Source: Rhodohalobacter sp. 614A (GTDB taxonomy: Bacteria; Bacteroidota; Rhodothermia; Balneolales; Balneolaceae). Taken from it: 64,000 nt of DNA. The notes below the pieces were generated by a model. The model worked only from the letters and a program-made list of their open reading frames with translations, made no database searches and was not told the DNA's origin. Within the stretch, counting starts at the first letter, position 1. The number at the start of each line of letters is the position of its first letter. Below are positions 1 to 9,697 of this stretch, piece after piece. The stretch spans positions 716,273 to 780,272 of the forward strand of contig NZ_JAKEDS010000001.1 of assembly GCF_021462415.1 (NCBI RefSeq), read 5' to 3'. A program made the translations under genes and the position numbers.

Positions 1-1289
1 GTTTGGATCTAAATAATGTTGTACCGGAAGGAGAGGGATTTTTAATGAGTTTTTTTGAAGATGATAACTTCGACGGAATCATACAACCAGGTGAACAGTT
101 CGATAAGCAGACTACTGTATCCGGTACAGCGCACCCTTTTGATGCAACCATCAGTCCTTCAATGAATCCCAATCCAGATGGGTGGACATTGGTTGGCAAT
201 CCATTTAATGATGCCATTGATTTTGGATATCTAACAGCAAATGGCCTGACTACTGATCTGACAGATGTAGCATATGTATACAATATTAATGCTGCCGGAT
301 CCAATCCAAATACGAATGGCAATCCTGGAGGCTGGGTTTCCACAAATGGATCTATTGGAGATTTGCACGATGGAAAAATTGCTGTTTTTCAAGGATTTCT
401 TGTGCAAAACACCTCCTCTGCCACCAATCCCGAAATTACATTTAATAATGCATCCCGAACAACGGGCGCCACTTTTTATGGAAAAGAAAATCGGCAACAT
501 CAAAATTATGTTCGTTTTGAACTGAACGGTGACCGGGTTCAAAATTCAGCATGGCTCTCCTTTTCTGAAAATGCCAGCGCTGAAAAAATGAAAGGCGATG
601 CCTATGAACTTGTCCCATTTAAGGATGATTATGCATTATTGGCTTCCAAAAAAGGAGAAGAACTTTTTGATATCGGGCAATTTCCGGTTCAACCCACAAC
701 CGAAATCCCACTGCATATAGAAACCACCGTTTCGGGTGCATACTCAATTTCTGCTACCGATTTGAACACCTCACCCGGATTGAAACTCATTTTCAAAGAT
801 AACCAAGAAGGGATTTCAATTCCTGTGGATGAAAATTTTCACTATCAATTTTTTATCGATCAAGCTTCGAAAGCTCTTAACGGTAATACCCATCTCACAT
901 GCCGGTCAACCGGCGATGAACTTGTGAAAGCATTTACACCCAATCCGGCTAAAATTGCCACGGGAGTCAACAACAGGTTTTCTATTTATATTACTGATAA
1001 AAACGAACCCGGGTTTGAGATACCTGCAAAAGTAGGGCTTAGTCAAAATTATCCGAATCCATTCAATCCCACCACAATTATTAGCTACCAGTTGCCGGCA
1101 AGCAGCGATGTGCTTCTGGAAGTTTATGATTTGGTTGGCCGTAAAGTAGCAACCTTGGTAAATGGCCCAATGCAGGCAGGAATTCATTCTGTCGACTTTA
1201 ATGCGGGGACTCTCTCCAGTGGCGTTTACATTTACAGGCTACAAACAGGCAATAAAACTCTCTCGCGTAAGCTAACCGTTATCAAGTAG
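1..1289 (+). CDS. T9SS type A sorting domain protein, C-terminal part
   Basis: The reading frame is open at the left edge, so this is the C-terminal part (about 428 residues) of a larger exported protein; the TTG near the edge is not a believable start. The body has no family I can name. It contains a GWTLVGNPF stretch, a theme common in Bacteroidota surface proteins just before the sorting domain. The last 85 residues form a typical type A T9SS signal: a NYPNPFNPTT motif, a beta-rich stretch with GRKVATLV, then SGVYIYRL and a basic end (LSRKLTVIK). In this family the domain directs passage through the outer membrane by the Por secretion machinery and is then cleaved. The substrate of the protein is unknown. 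It converges on the glycosidase gene to the right, with only about 20 bp between them. Confidence 0.85.
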   Translation, partial: LDLNNVVPEGEGFLMSFFEDDNFDGIIQPGEQFDKQTTVSGTAHPFDATISPSMNPNPDGWTLVGNPFNDAIDFGYLTANGLTTDLTDVAYVYNINAAGSNPNTNGNPGGWVSTNGSIGDLHDGKIAVFQGFLVQNTSSATNPEITFNNASRTTGATFYGKENRQHQNYVRFELNGDRVQNSAWLSFSENASAEKMKGDAYELVPFKDDYALLASKKGEELFDIGQFPVQPTTEIPLHIETTVSGAYSISATDLNTSPGLKLIFKDNQEGISIPVDENFHYQFFIDQASKALNGNTHLTCRSTGDELVKAFTPNPAKIATGVNNRFSIYITDKNEPGFEIPAKVGLSQNYPNPFNPTTIISYQLPASSDVLLEVYDLVGRKVATLVNGPMQAGIHSVDFNAGTLSSGVYIYRLQTGNKTLSRKLTVIK

Positions 1290-1310
1290 TCGTTCGTTTA
1301 TGGACTTTTC

Positions 1311-2717
1311 TTAATTGATACTTAAGACGGTCGTTGTTACTGATAATCCTTTTAAGGTCAATACGGTATGATTGTTTTGATTGATTTGGAGATAAGGCTG
1401 GGTTTCTAAACTTTGATAGGCATTTCCCGGCGTAAGTGTGTTTCCGCCAATCTGAAATTTCACGTGCACATCCGATTCTGTTGGGTTAACACTGATAACC
1501 GTTAACTCATTACCGCCAGGACTCAGAAAGGCAACCTGATCCAGCGAGCTGTTTGCTGAGGATAAACCGACTCGTACATATCCCTCATCTACAAATTTTG
1601 CATAATGCTTCATCAAAAAATAGAATTCTGTCAATGTATAATTACCGTTGTTTCTATTTATTCGAATCATTGCATCGTTAACGCTTTCATCCCAAATGAG
1701 TTTCCAATATAAATAGGCTGACGAGTTGCCTTCGCGCAGCGTACTGTTGATGAATTGCGCTGTTTTCATCCATCCAAACCCATCGAACTCCGACATGATG
1801 TTGGGTTTATTATTGTATTTTTGGCTCATTTCAGTCAGCACTTGCTGCATATCTGCTATAGATGTGTTATCGCTTCCGAAACTATAGGGGTGATAAGCAT
1901 ACATTCCTAACTTCGGATTATCTTTCAGTTCCTCCGCAAACAGCTCAAAATCCCAATAGTTTAAATTCGGTGATTCTGGACCAATCATTACCGGAGGATT
2001 TGAAAGATTTTCAATTACTTCAGCCACCATATTAAAAGCTTTTTCGTAGCTTGGAAAATCGGCGGTCTCCGTTTGTAGAAATTTGCAACTTTCCCATGTG
2101 GCTTCGAACGTTGGCTCGTTTTGGATGCTTACATAATCAGGTATAAATGTGATATGATCCATCACATCTTGCCAATAGGTTACATATTCATCATAAATAA
2201 ACTGTCCGTTCTTTTTTTTCAATGTGCCGCTATTCAGATGATCGTTACTTTTTAAAGCGGAAGGCGGACCCCATGAACTAAACAACACCTTAATATCCGG
2301 ATTCCGGCTTTTTAAAATATCGAATATCTCATTCGTAGCGTCAAAATTACCTTTGAACCAATCTACCTCCATCTCATCAGGAACTTTGTTTTCAGGGTAT
2401 CCGGCGGGGTAATACCAGTTTTTTAGTCGAACCATATCTACTCCTAAATCATCTACGATTTTTTCCATGATTTCATTTTTTTTACTGCTATTGGTAAGCA
2501 CTGAAGAATCCCATGTCATCGCTCCGCCAAAACCGATCATGGTTTGGTGTGTTTGAGCGGTATTTATTGAAATGGCCGCAGCATCAGCTTCATCTATTTG
2601 TTCTTCATCAGGTTCTTCGACCTCTTCCGGCGATGTTGGGTTTTCATCGCTGCAAGCTGAAAAAATGAAAACAAAAATCAGGATTCTGCATAATCCGGTA
2701 AAATTGAATGATCTCAT
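1311..2717 (-). CDS. GH30-family-like glycoside hydrolase, lipoprotein
   Basis: Secreted retaining glycosidase of the glucosylceramidase/endoxylanase type (GH30-like). The N-terminus is a lipoprotein signal with Cys22 (IFSAC), followed by an acidic Pro/Glu linker to about residue 45. The (beta/alpha)8 barrel starts at about residue 55 with IGFGGAMTWD. The family acid/base is seen as Glu201 in QNEP, and the nucleophile as Glu310 in MSEFDGFG. A beta-sandwich typical of GH30 follows to the C-terminus (about residues 375-468). The length of 468 residues is normal. The substrate cannot be read from sequence; xylan, glucuronoxylan or beta-1,6-glucan are possible. The neighbours do not form a polysaccharide locus, so it appears to stand alone. 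Confidence 0.85.
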   Translation of the reverse strand: MRSFNFTGLCRILIFVFIFSACSDENPTSPEEVEEPDEEQIDEADAAAISINTAQTHQTMIGFGGAMTWDSSVLTNSSKKNEIMEKIVDDLGVDMVRLKNWYYPAGYPENKVPDEMEVDWFKGNFDATNEIFDILKSRNPDIKVLFSSWGPPSALKSNDHLNSGTLKKKNGQFIYDEYVTYWQDVMDHITFIPDYVSIQNEPTFEATWESCKFLQTETADFPSYEKAFNMVAEVIENLSNPPVMIGPESPNLNYWDFELFAEELKDNPKLGMYAYHPYSFGSDNTSIADMQQVLTEMSQKYNNKPNIMSEFDGFGWMKTAQFINSTLREGNSSAYLYWKLIWDESVNDAMIRINRNNGNYTLTEFYFLMKHYAKFVDEGYVRVGLSSANSSLDQVAFLSPGGNELTVISVNPTESDVHVKFQIGGNTLTPGNAYQSLETQPYLQINQNNHTVLTLKGLSVTTTVLSIN

Positions 2718-2920
2718 TTTGATAGTGCTTAATGTTCAGGTTTTTTTGATACATCTCTCCATAATTTTCCATGCACTATTCAGAAATGAAAAAGCTCATC
2801 TTAAAAAATGATTGCAATTCGTAATGAGCGAAAAGAAAGGCAGGGGATGTTCAAAATGGATAACAGAATAAATAACTGCTTTCGGACTTGGTATCCATCA
2901 GCAGAGTGGCAACCAATGCA

Positions 2921-4039
2921 CTATTCCAGCCCAATCAACTGCATAATCTCGGTATTGATATCCGGGTTGATGGAAATTGCCAGAATCACTGAAATCAACA
3001 GGCCGATGGCTGCATAGAGAATATCCCTTCGGATGAGTTTGAAAGATTTTTTGAATGGTTTTCCGAAACCGTCCTGATCCATAAGGCTCATTGCCAATTC
3101 GCGTCCGGCCAGCAAACCAATGAACACCCAGGTTGTACTCATGGGAATATGGCTCAACTCTTTGAAGAAAAAGAGGAGAATCGCGTAAATAAAATCGATA
3201 ATTGTTGCCGACCGCACATCCGTTGTATGAGATTTTTCCGTAACAATTTCCTGGATTTTATCACCCCTCAGATAAAAAATGACTCCCAGACCTGCGAAAA
3301 TGAAGGATGCAAATCCCAGGAATTGATAGGTATTTAAACTACGGGGCAGATAAACGGCAACATTGGCAATATCCTGCATCACCCAAACCGACCATAAACA
3401 TCCGGACGTAATCCATTGCAAAACCCGCCAATACGGTTTTGCCTCCCCAACAAAATGAGAACTGATCCAGCGTGAAACAAGACTCCAGACAATAATACCT
3501 ATCACAAAAGCCGTAACATATCCAATCATGCTTTTACCAAGCATATCAACAATGCCTGCGAGGTCGGCCGAAAAACAACTCAAAATCAAAAAGGTGGTCG
3601 AAACCGGCATTCTCATCCGGGTAATAATCAGCAGAAAAATGGGAGCCGCAATCTGCAAAAAAGTGAAACTGGTTGGCGCCTGGGAAAGAGCATCCGTAGA
3701 AAGCCGTTGATAGCTGACGTCGCCGCTGTGAGTGATCCAACTATAGGTGACCGTAACAAGAAATATCCCGCCGATATACAACCATAAGGTGTACCATTTT
3801 TTATCCGAATTCGATGAAAGAAAAGTGCCAATGGTTTGAATGCTGTCGTTAGCTACGGCTGAATATGCAGCAAACATAAATCCAAACCACATAGCAATAT
3901 TTGCATATTGATATCCATAGCCGGCTGCAAAAAAGCAAATTCCTATTACCGTCAGGAATACCTTCTCTTCCTTAATAATCTCAATAAACTGGTAGTAAGT
4001 GGTGAGAAGTGATTTCTTGACTTTTAATTTTGACGGCAT
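2921..4039 (-). CDS. PiT-family-like inorganic phosphate transporter
   Basis: Integral membrane protein of 372 residues with about ten hydrophobic segments. Two spots match the inverted-repeat signature of PiT phosphate permeases. ANDSIQTIGTFL near residue 63 corresponds to the family GANDVANA-type motif, and the serine-rich MPVSTT and IPMSTTWVFIG stretches match the other conserved helices. These residues bind phosphate and Na+ or H+ in known members. It is shorter than E. coli PitA and the signatures are divergent, so the substrate is inferred. The next gene upstream encodes a different, NptA-type phosphate transporter, and both have the same upstream sequence element, which supports a phosphate role. 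The ATG start agrees with the first hydrophobic segment and leaves an ordinary basic N-terminus. Confidence 0.75.
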   Translation of the reverse strand: MPSKLKVKKSLLTTYYQFIEIIKEEKVFLTVIGICFFAAGYGYQYANIAMWFGFMFAAYSAVANDSIQTIGTFLSSNSDKKWYTLWLYIGGIFLVTVTYSWITHSGDVSYQRLSTDALSQAPTSFTFLQIAAPIFLLIITRMRMPVSTTFLILSCFSADLAGIVDMLGKSMIGYVTAFVIGIIVWSLVSRWISSHFVGEAKPYWRVLQWITSGCLWSVWVMQDIANVAVYLPRSLNTYQFLGFASFIFAGLGVIFYLRGDKIQEIVTEKSHTTDVRSATIIDFIYAILLFFFKELSHIPMSTTWVFIGLLAGRELAMSLMDQDGFGKPFKKSFKLIRRDILYAAIGLLISVILAISINPDINTEIMQLIGLE

Positions 4040-4114
4040 GTGAGAACCCCGATATTAAGTAGACAGCAATAATTTCCTACTCCTTAATGATATGAAAATG
4101 CCGTTTCCTCAAGA

Positions 4115-4129
4115 TTAAGGGAATGTTAA
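4115..4129 (-). promoter_or_regulatory. Candidate phosphate-regulon element, copy 1
   Basis: The plus-strand sequence is TTAAGGGAATGTTAA. It matches TTAANNNAATGTTAA, which occurs again at 6033-6047. Its near edge lies 76 nt before the start codon of the PiT-like gene, and copy 2 lies exactly 76 nt before the start codon of the NptA-like gene. On the minus strand it reads as two TTAA units 11 bp apart, a geometry like Gram-positive and cyanobacterial Pho boxes (TTAAC repeats). Control by a PhoB-like regulator is an inference. Confidence 0.5.
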
Positions 4130-4211
4130 AACTGATCTTTTGACCAGAATTCTCACTCGATTTTTTTTGATGTGTAATAGCCGCGAAAGGCTATTTAAAG
4201 AAGAGTATCGT

Positions 4212-5957
4212 TTATCGGCCGACCAGCATGTCGGAGTGGGTTTTTAGCTTTTTACCAGCCAATGCTTCCTGAACGTTAAAGATGTGATCGCCAATTTTTT
4301 CGAGCCGTGTAATGTAATCCAGGAAAATAACGCCGGCCTGAGATGTGTAAACTCCCTGCTCCAATCGGGTATAATGCGCTTCTTTCATTCGATCGCGGGT
4401 TTCGTTGATTTCGTTTTCGAGCTCAATGGCTGCTTCCAAATCAACTTCTTCACTCACTTCATTCACATTTTCCATGTTGGTTCGCATCAGCTTGATGGCT
4501 TTTAAAACCACATCAAGATAATCACTGACTTCCATCACGGCATCTTTTGGCAGGGCAACTTCCAGCTCCATCATATCCTCAAAAGTTTTGGACATCTGGT
4601 AATACAGGTCACCGATTCGTTCCAAATCGTTAATCATGCTGTGCATAGACCGGATCCGAATGGTGGCCTCATCAGAAAGGGTATCACTCGAAATTTTCGT
4701 CAAGTAGTCTGAAACTTCAAGCTCGATGTTGTCTGTAATCTGTTCGCGTTTGGCAATTTTCTTCAGAAATTTCTCCTGTTTTTTCTGTTTCCTGAAGAAA
4801 AGGCCCGAAAAACTATAGTGCATTTTCTCAATCAGTTTTCCGAACAGCTCAATTTCTTTATGAGCCTGGGCAATGGAGAGTTCAGGAGAAGACATCAATC
4901 CGGATGAAATATACTGCAGCCGGAAAGCCTTGTCGGTTTGATCTTTGTCTTTCTGAATCCGTTCCACAAATTTCACGATAGCAGGTACAAAACCAATCAA
5001 CAAGATTACGTTCACAATATTAAACGCGGAATGGAAGAGTGAAAGCCCCAAAGTGGCTGCCTCGCGTGCTTCCTGTGAATTTCCAAATATAGAACCTACT
5101 GACGGATTGAAATACTGCATCACCGAATCCACACCCATCAAAAACGGATGGATGACCAATAACATCCATATGACCCCGAAAACATTGAAAATAAGATGGA
5201 ACCTCGCTGCCCGTTTTGCATGAACATTTCCAACGATAGCGGCAAGATTGGCGGTTACCGTTGTTCCAATATTTTCACCTAAAATCATGGAAGCGGCAAT
5301 CGGAAAATCGATCCAGCCTTCAAAAAGCATGACAAGCGTAATGGCCATTGCGGCAGAGGACGATTGCGTGAGAAGTGTTAACGCCGTTCCTACAATCACA
5401 AAAAGCACGATCGATCCAAACCCGAATCCGGTAAAGGAATCGAGCATGGCGAACATTTCCGGATTTTGTTGGATGTTCGGAACCCCGTCTTTAATAAATT
5501 CCAGCCCGATAAAAAGAATACCGAAACCAATCATGGCTTCAGCCAGATTCTGCATTTTTTGCTTTCCAATAAACATAAATGGAAAGAACAGCCCGATCAT
5601 GCTGATGGCAACCGGCGTAATCTTCATTTTAAACCCAAAGATAGATACCAGCCATGCCGTAACCGTTGTTCCGATATTGGCTCCCATAATCACGCCGGTG
5701 GATTCCAGAAGTGTCATTAGCCCGGCATTTACAAAACTAACCACCATTACGGTTGTGGTGGATGAGGATTGGGTGATAGAGGTAACACCAAAGCCGGTAA
5801 GCAATCCCCTGAATCGGCTGGTTGTCATTCCCTTCAGGATGGCTCGCAGGCGGGTGCCAGCTACTTTCTGTAATCCATCACTGAAAATTTTCATCCCAAA
5901 AATGAAAATCCCGAGAGCTCCAATAAGTTGTAAAAAATCAAATAGAGAATACTCCAT
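4212..5957 (-). CDS. Na+/phosphate cotransporter with PhoU-like domain
   Basis: Sodium-dependent phosphate symporter of the NptA/YjbB type. The membrane half (residues 1-335) has two inverted repeats, each with the QSSS signature that forms the substrate site: Gln63-Ser-Ser-Ser and Gln198-Ser-Ser-Ser. GANIGTT (residue 92) and GENIGTT (about residue 227) follow the repeats, as in the family. The C-terminal part (about 350-581) is a charged helical bundle like PhoU, with DLERIGD and RLEKIGDH motifs, and probably acts as a regulatory domain. Length and order are normal for the family. It lies upstream of the PiT-like gene in the same direction, with 172 bp between. Both carry the same upstream 15-mer, so they may be induced together under phosphate limitation. 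Confidence 0.93.
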   Translation of the reverse strand: MEYSLFDFLQLIGALGIFIFGMKIFSDGLQKVAGTRLRAILKGMTTSRFRGLLTGFGVTSITQSSSTTTVMVVSFVNAGLMTLLESTGVIMGANIGTTVTAWLVSIFGFKMKITPVAISMIGLFFPFMFIGKQKMQNLAEAMIGFGILFIGLEFIKDGVPNIQQNPEMFAMLDSFTGFGFGSIVLFVIVGTALTLLTQSSSAAMAITLVMLFEGWIDFPIAASMILGENIGTTVTANLAAIVGNVHAKRAARFHLIFNVFGVIWMLLVIHPFLMGVDSVMQYFNPSVGSIFGNSQEAREAATLGLSLFHSAFNIVNVILLIGFVPAIVKFVERIQKDKDQTDKAFRLQYISSGLMSSPELSIAQAHKEIELFGKLIEKMHYSFSGLFFRKQKKQEKFLKKIAKREQITDNIELEVSDYLTKISSDTLSDEATIRIRSMHSMINDLERIGDLYYQMSKTFEDMMELEVALPKDAVMEVSDYLDVVLKAIKLMRTNMENVNEVSEEVDLEAAIELENEINETRDRMKEAHYTRLEQGVYTSQAGVIFLDYITRLEKIGDHIFNVQEALAGKKLKTHSDMLVGR

Positions 5958-6032
5958 CTATCGCAGGTATCGACTATCACTCATGTAATTTGAAACAGAA
6001 TTTAAAGATAGGATTATTTGAAGAGCCTTAAG

Positions 6033-6047
6033 TTAACTTAATGTTAA
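6033..6047 (-). promoter_or_regulatory. Candidate phosphate-regulon element, copy 2
   Basis: The plus-strand sequence is TTAACTTAATGTTAA, the partner of the 4115-4129 element, and is placed 76 nt upstream of the NptA-like start codon. It overlaps a perfect 14-bp palindrome, TTAAGTTAACTTAA (6028-6041), so the region holds TTAA units at about 5-6 and 11 bp spacing. A two-component regulator site is the simplest reading; the identity of the regulator is not known. Confidence 0.5.
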
Positions 6048-6072
6048 GATATTTCTGAAGAGATGCTTCATT

Positions 6073-9000
6073 TTAGTCCATGAGGTCTTTGGAGTAAAGT
6101 TCATTTCCGTCAAAATTGTACTCCGTTACGACATGCTTTCCGTTCTGCAGCGTAACGGTAAAGAAAACATTATACCTGGAAACGGAAGCATCATCTATAT
6201 ACCAGGTTTTGTCATCGCTTGTATACGGCTGCCGTTTGGATCTGTATCCCTGGCCAAATTCAACCAGCCGGTTTCGGCTTTCATCCACCACAAGATATTT
6301 ATTATTCCCAAGGCTCAAGCTTCTGGAAGGCGGTGATGTTGTTTCGATGACATTCCAGGGTTTGCTTCTGAATTTGAGATGAATATGCCCGGTAAAATAA
6401 CTATAGATATTGTTCTGATTCGCAAAAGATGGCGCCAGTTGTTTCCGGATTCGGTCGGAATATTCTACATCTTCATCGCTTCTTTTACCCCCTTCGAGCA
6501 GCGGACTGTGGAAAAACGGTATCACGCTGGATACGCTGCTTTTTACCTCATCATCAAAAAAATCTTTCTGAACTTCCGGCGTAGACGAAAACATATCCAA
6601 ACCCATTAACTGCAGATAATTCCCGGCCCGTGCCGTCCCGAAATTATAACCGGTTGTTTCATAAAGATTATTGAAAAACAGCTGAAAGTATCCGGCTTCG
6701 GGTGTGGGTTTTGTAAAATCGCCCTCGCCCCGTAAGGGAAATCCAACCTCATGATTGCCGGGTACAACAAACAGGGGAATAAGTTTTTCATCATTTAAAT
6801 ACGTATGGATATGGTTTTTGAAAAAACCTATGTATTGTTTTGTCCTGGTTTCGTCCATTCTGTAACCATACGACACAACATCACCGGCAATGCATAAAAC
6901 ATCAATATTCTTTTTCTCAACATATCCCATTTTTGAGGGATCATTCATAGAATTGACGGGGTTGCCTGACGGGGCATTGGGATCTGACTGATCTTCGTCA
7001 ATGTGTATATCAGACATAAACGCAATCCTGACTTTTGAGGAACCCGACAGGTTTTCGCGCAATGTCTCAAAGTGGATCAGGTCGGTGTACTTTGTCTCGG
7101 TCGTGTAGACCCTTCCCGAATATTCTGTATCGGAATTCAAATTTGTTACTTCTGCCGAATATAGCCACGCATCGGAGTGAGGAATTCTTTTGCCGGTTAC
7201 CGAAATACTTTTATTGAACTGAGATCCCGTTCCATACCGAAGCGTTTGTGTGGCGCCGTTTGCATCATTTGAATCATCAATCCAATTGATAAAAATCTCA
7301 CTTGTGAGGTCTGGCGCGGCTAATGCATAAACATAAATATCTGTTTCTAGCTCTTCATTTGGAGTCTCGAATGTAGCTTCCTGACTATAAGACCTGCCGG
7401 TTTTATTCATGGCATAAGCCCGAACAAAATACGTGGTATTCGGGGCCAACGCCGTGATATTTACTAAATAATTCGAACTACCGTCACCGGCTGAAACACA
7501 CGAATCGTTCTTATCGGGTTCTGTCTGGGTTGAATAACACACGCCCTTATCCTGAACAGATGATGTTCCGCTGTTAAGGATTCTTGCATAAATACGAGCT
7601 CCGCCACCGGTCTCTTCATCAATATCTGTGATTTCTACATTCGGCACATGCTTTGGCGATTTCTCTGAATAAACACAACGCACACTTCTTCCTCCGGCCT
7701 TGGTTGAAGATTCCAAACCCAAAAATGATGCGTTTGCTTCAACTGTTTGCCCTCTTTCCAATCCTTCCTGTGTACTGCTCCAGAAAATGGCGGATGACCC
7801 TCGGCCGGAAATTTCACCTGCCTCGGCTCCTAATATCCCAGCCATGTGTAACTTTAAGGGAGAATTAAATCCACCATAAATATCGGACGACAGTCCATCG
7901 AGTGCCTCTTCCCATTCTGTAATGGTGGGTAATCTCCAGTTTTTTCCAAGAAGCTCGGTACATGGATCTTTTTCTTCCTCCCAATTCTGGTTTTCCTCGA
8001 TGTCATGAATCTGCCATTGGGGTTCAGGGCCGGAACCTGAGTTGCTATATCCCTGCTTTCTGTTGAATTGCCAATACCATCCTGCTCTATCTTTGGAGTA
8101 ATCATCCGCAGACTTCGCTACAGAATTGGCACCGAGATTTTGGACAATCCAGCACATTCCCTCATAAGAAACCGTCGGATAAGTAATGGTCAGGTTCTGA
8201 GGCGATATTCCGTCTTTGGTTTGATGATTTATTGTAACCGACTCTCCGCAGGCATCCATATCAAAAATGGTGGAAAAACTAACCTGGTTGCCATAGTAAA
8301 CCTTGTTTTCATCGCTTACATACGCCCGTGCAAAATAGGTAGTTAATGGCTGCAAGTGGGGTAGTGTTACCGTAAAATGATCCTGGTTGCCGTCATAAAT
8401 AATACAATCATCTTCAACTGACGGACCTTCAGAAGTTGAGTAGCAAATACCTATTTCTGATATATCTGTTGATCCATGGGATATAATATTGCCACTGACT
8501 TTTGCGGATATTGAGGTAATGCTGGTGGCTTCTTCCGTTGTTACTTCCGGTTTTTCCCCGGCAACAAATATTGCTGTTACCTGTTTCTCTCCATCAATAG
8601 TAATGGTGATGGGGTTTTCGGATCCGGAAAGATCGCCACTCCATGAATCAAATTTCCATTCTGTACCGGGAATAGCTGTCAGTTGAACTTCTGTTTGATA
8701 GGAATATGATTTTGAGGGTATGATTTCTTCCTGAACCGTTCCCTGGCCGTCAATCTCAATGCCAAGCTCATATTCTCTTCGGACAAATGTAGCTGTAAGT
8801 TCTGTATGATCTGTAATCGTAACTTCTATAACAGCCTCTGAACCTTCATAATCGCCCGACCAGCCTTCAAACCTCCAACCTTCTACGGGCTCAGCCGTGA
8901 GCTTTACAATCGTCTCATAAGGGTGTGCCCGGGCAGGAATAATCTCTTCTTTAACTTGTCCTTCTCCTTCAATCGTAACATTTAATTCATACTCTCTTTT

Positions 9001-9519
9001 TTCAAAGAGAGCCGTAATCGACTTTTCTTTATCTATTACAATTTCCACCGGATTCTCCTCTCCTTCCAGATCACCACTCCAGCCAACGAACTGCCAGCCA
9101 TCGGCAGCTACGGCAGTCAACTGAACCGTAGTCTGAAATGGGTAGTCTTTCGCCGTAACAACTATTTCCTGCACGGTCCCTTCTCCTTCAATCATCAGAT
9201 TCAAAGGATAATCTCTTTTTTCAAACACCCCGGTTACAGATTGGTTTTTCGACATGTTCAGGGTAACCGGATTGCTGGTTCCAGATGCGTTTCCTTCCCA
9301 ACGTACAAACCGCCAGCCATCACTCGGTTCAGCCTGTATTGAAACCTCTTCTCCTTCAGGAAATGTGCCGGATTCCGGGGTGATCGTGCCGCCCTCTGCA
9401 GGTTGTGCGGTTGTTTCAAGCGAAAACGTTTTATTGCCGTCCGAAGGACTGTTACAACTGTAAACTATAACAGCAATGCCCAAGAAACCCCATAAAAGGA
9501 GGGTGGATTTGATACGCAT
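6073..9519 (-). CDS. Modular lipoprotein with FISUMP domain and metallophosphoesterase
   Basis: Large cell-surface lipoprotein of 1,148 residues. A lipobox (VIVYSC, Cys near residue 22) is followed by four tandem Ig-like bacterial repeats of about 75 residues (residues 35-320), each with a W-FxxWSGD signature and ending in TAxF. Two fibronectin-III-like modules with GICYST/GVCYST motifs flank a FISUMP domain (about 425-640: WRLPTITEWEEAL and IFWSST). The C-terminal 300 residues are a calcineurin-type phosphoesterase. All metal-binding motifs are present: SDIHID, AGDVVSYG, GNHEVGFP, FHSPL and GHIHLKF. The substrate is unknown; extracellular nucleotides, phospholipids or phosphoesters are possible. 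It stands alone between the phosphate transporter genes and an asparaginase gene. The closeness to phosphate genes invites a phosphate-scavenging role, but nothing in the sequence proves it. Confidence 0.85.
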   Translation of the reverse strand: MRIKSTLLLWGFLGIAVIVYSCNSPSDGNKTFSLETTAQPAEGGTITPESGTFPEGEEVSIQAEPSDGWRFVRWEGNASGTSNPVTLNMSKNQSVTGVFEKRDYPLNLMIEGEGTVQEIVVTAKDYPFQTTVQLTAVAADGWQFVGWSGDLEGEENPVEIVIDKEKSITALFEKREYELNVTIEGEGQVKEEIIPARAHPYETIVKLTAEPVEGWRFEGWSGDYEGSEAVIEVTITDHTELTATFVRREYELGIEIDGQGTVQEEIIPSKSYSYQTEVQLTAIPGTEWKFDSWSGDLSGSENPITITIDGEKQVTAIFVAGEKPEVTTEEATSITSISAKVSGNIISHGSTDISEIGICYSTSEGPSVEDDCIIYDGNQDHFTVTLPHLQPLTTYFARAYVSDENKVYYGNQVSFSTIFDMDACGESVTINHQTKDGISPQNLTITYPTVSYEGMCWIVQNLGANSVAKSADDYSKDRAGWYWQFNRKQGYSNSGSGPEPQWQIHDIEENQNWEEEKDPCTELLGKNWRLPTITEWEEALDGLSSDIYGGFNSPLKLHMAGILGAEAGEISGRGSSAIFWSSTQEGLERGQTVEANASFLGLESSTKAGGRSVRCVYSEKSPKHVPNVEITDIDEETGGGARIYARILNSGTSSVQDKGVCYSTQTEPDKNDSCVSAGDGSSNYLVNITALAPNTTYFVRAYAMNKTGRSYSQEATFETPNEELETDIYVYALAAPDLTSEIFINWIDDSNDANGATQTLRYGTGSQFNKSISVTGKRIPHSDAWLYSAEVTNLNSDTEYSGRVYTTETKYTDLIHFETLRENLSGSSKVRIAFMSDIHIDEDQSDPNAPSGNPVNSMNDPSKMGYVEKKNIDVLCIAGDVVSYGYRMDETRTKQYIGFFKNHIHTYLNDEKLIPLFVVPGNHEVGFPLRGEGDFTKPTPEAGYFQLFFNNLYETTGYNFGTARAGNYLQLMGLDMFSSTPEVQKDFFDDEVKSSVSSVIPFFHSPLLEGGKRSDEDVEYSDRIRKQLAPSFANQNNIYSYFTGHIHLKFRSKPWNVIETTSPPSRSLSLGNNKYLVVDESRNRLVEFGQGYRSKRQPYTSDDKTWYIDDASVSRYNVFFTVTLQNGKHVVTEYNFDGNELYSKDLMD

Positions 9520-9697
9520 TGGACCAGTTTTATGGATCGATTAACAAAAGCTTTCTTTGTGAGTATAACCCTGTAAAGCAACTTCACTCTCTTCATGTAA
9601 GATAGCAATTTCCCGTTATATACTCTTCTAAATAGTCTTTTGATGACGGAATCAAAAAGCCAACGACTACAATTCTTCGCTGTACCGGTTCTTCAAT

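Noticed and set aside
5248-5988. A long plus-strand frame of 246 codons opposite the Na+/phosphate transporter gene
   Set aside because: It is antisense to a well-supported transporter gene and its composition (Ser/Pro/Ile rich, no domain) is that of a shadow frame.
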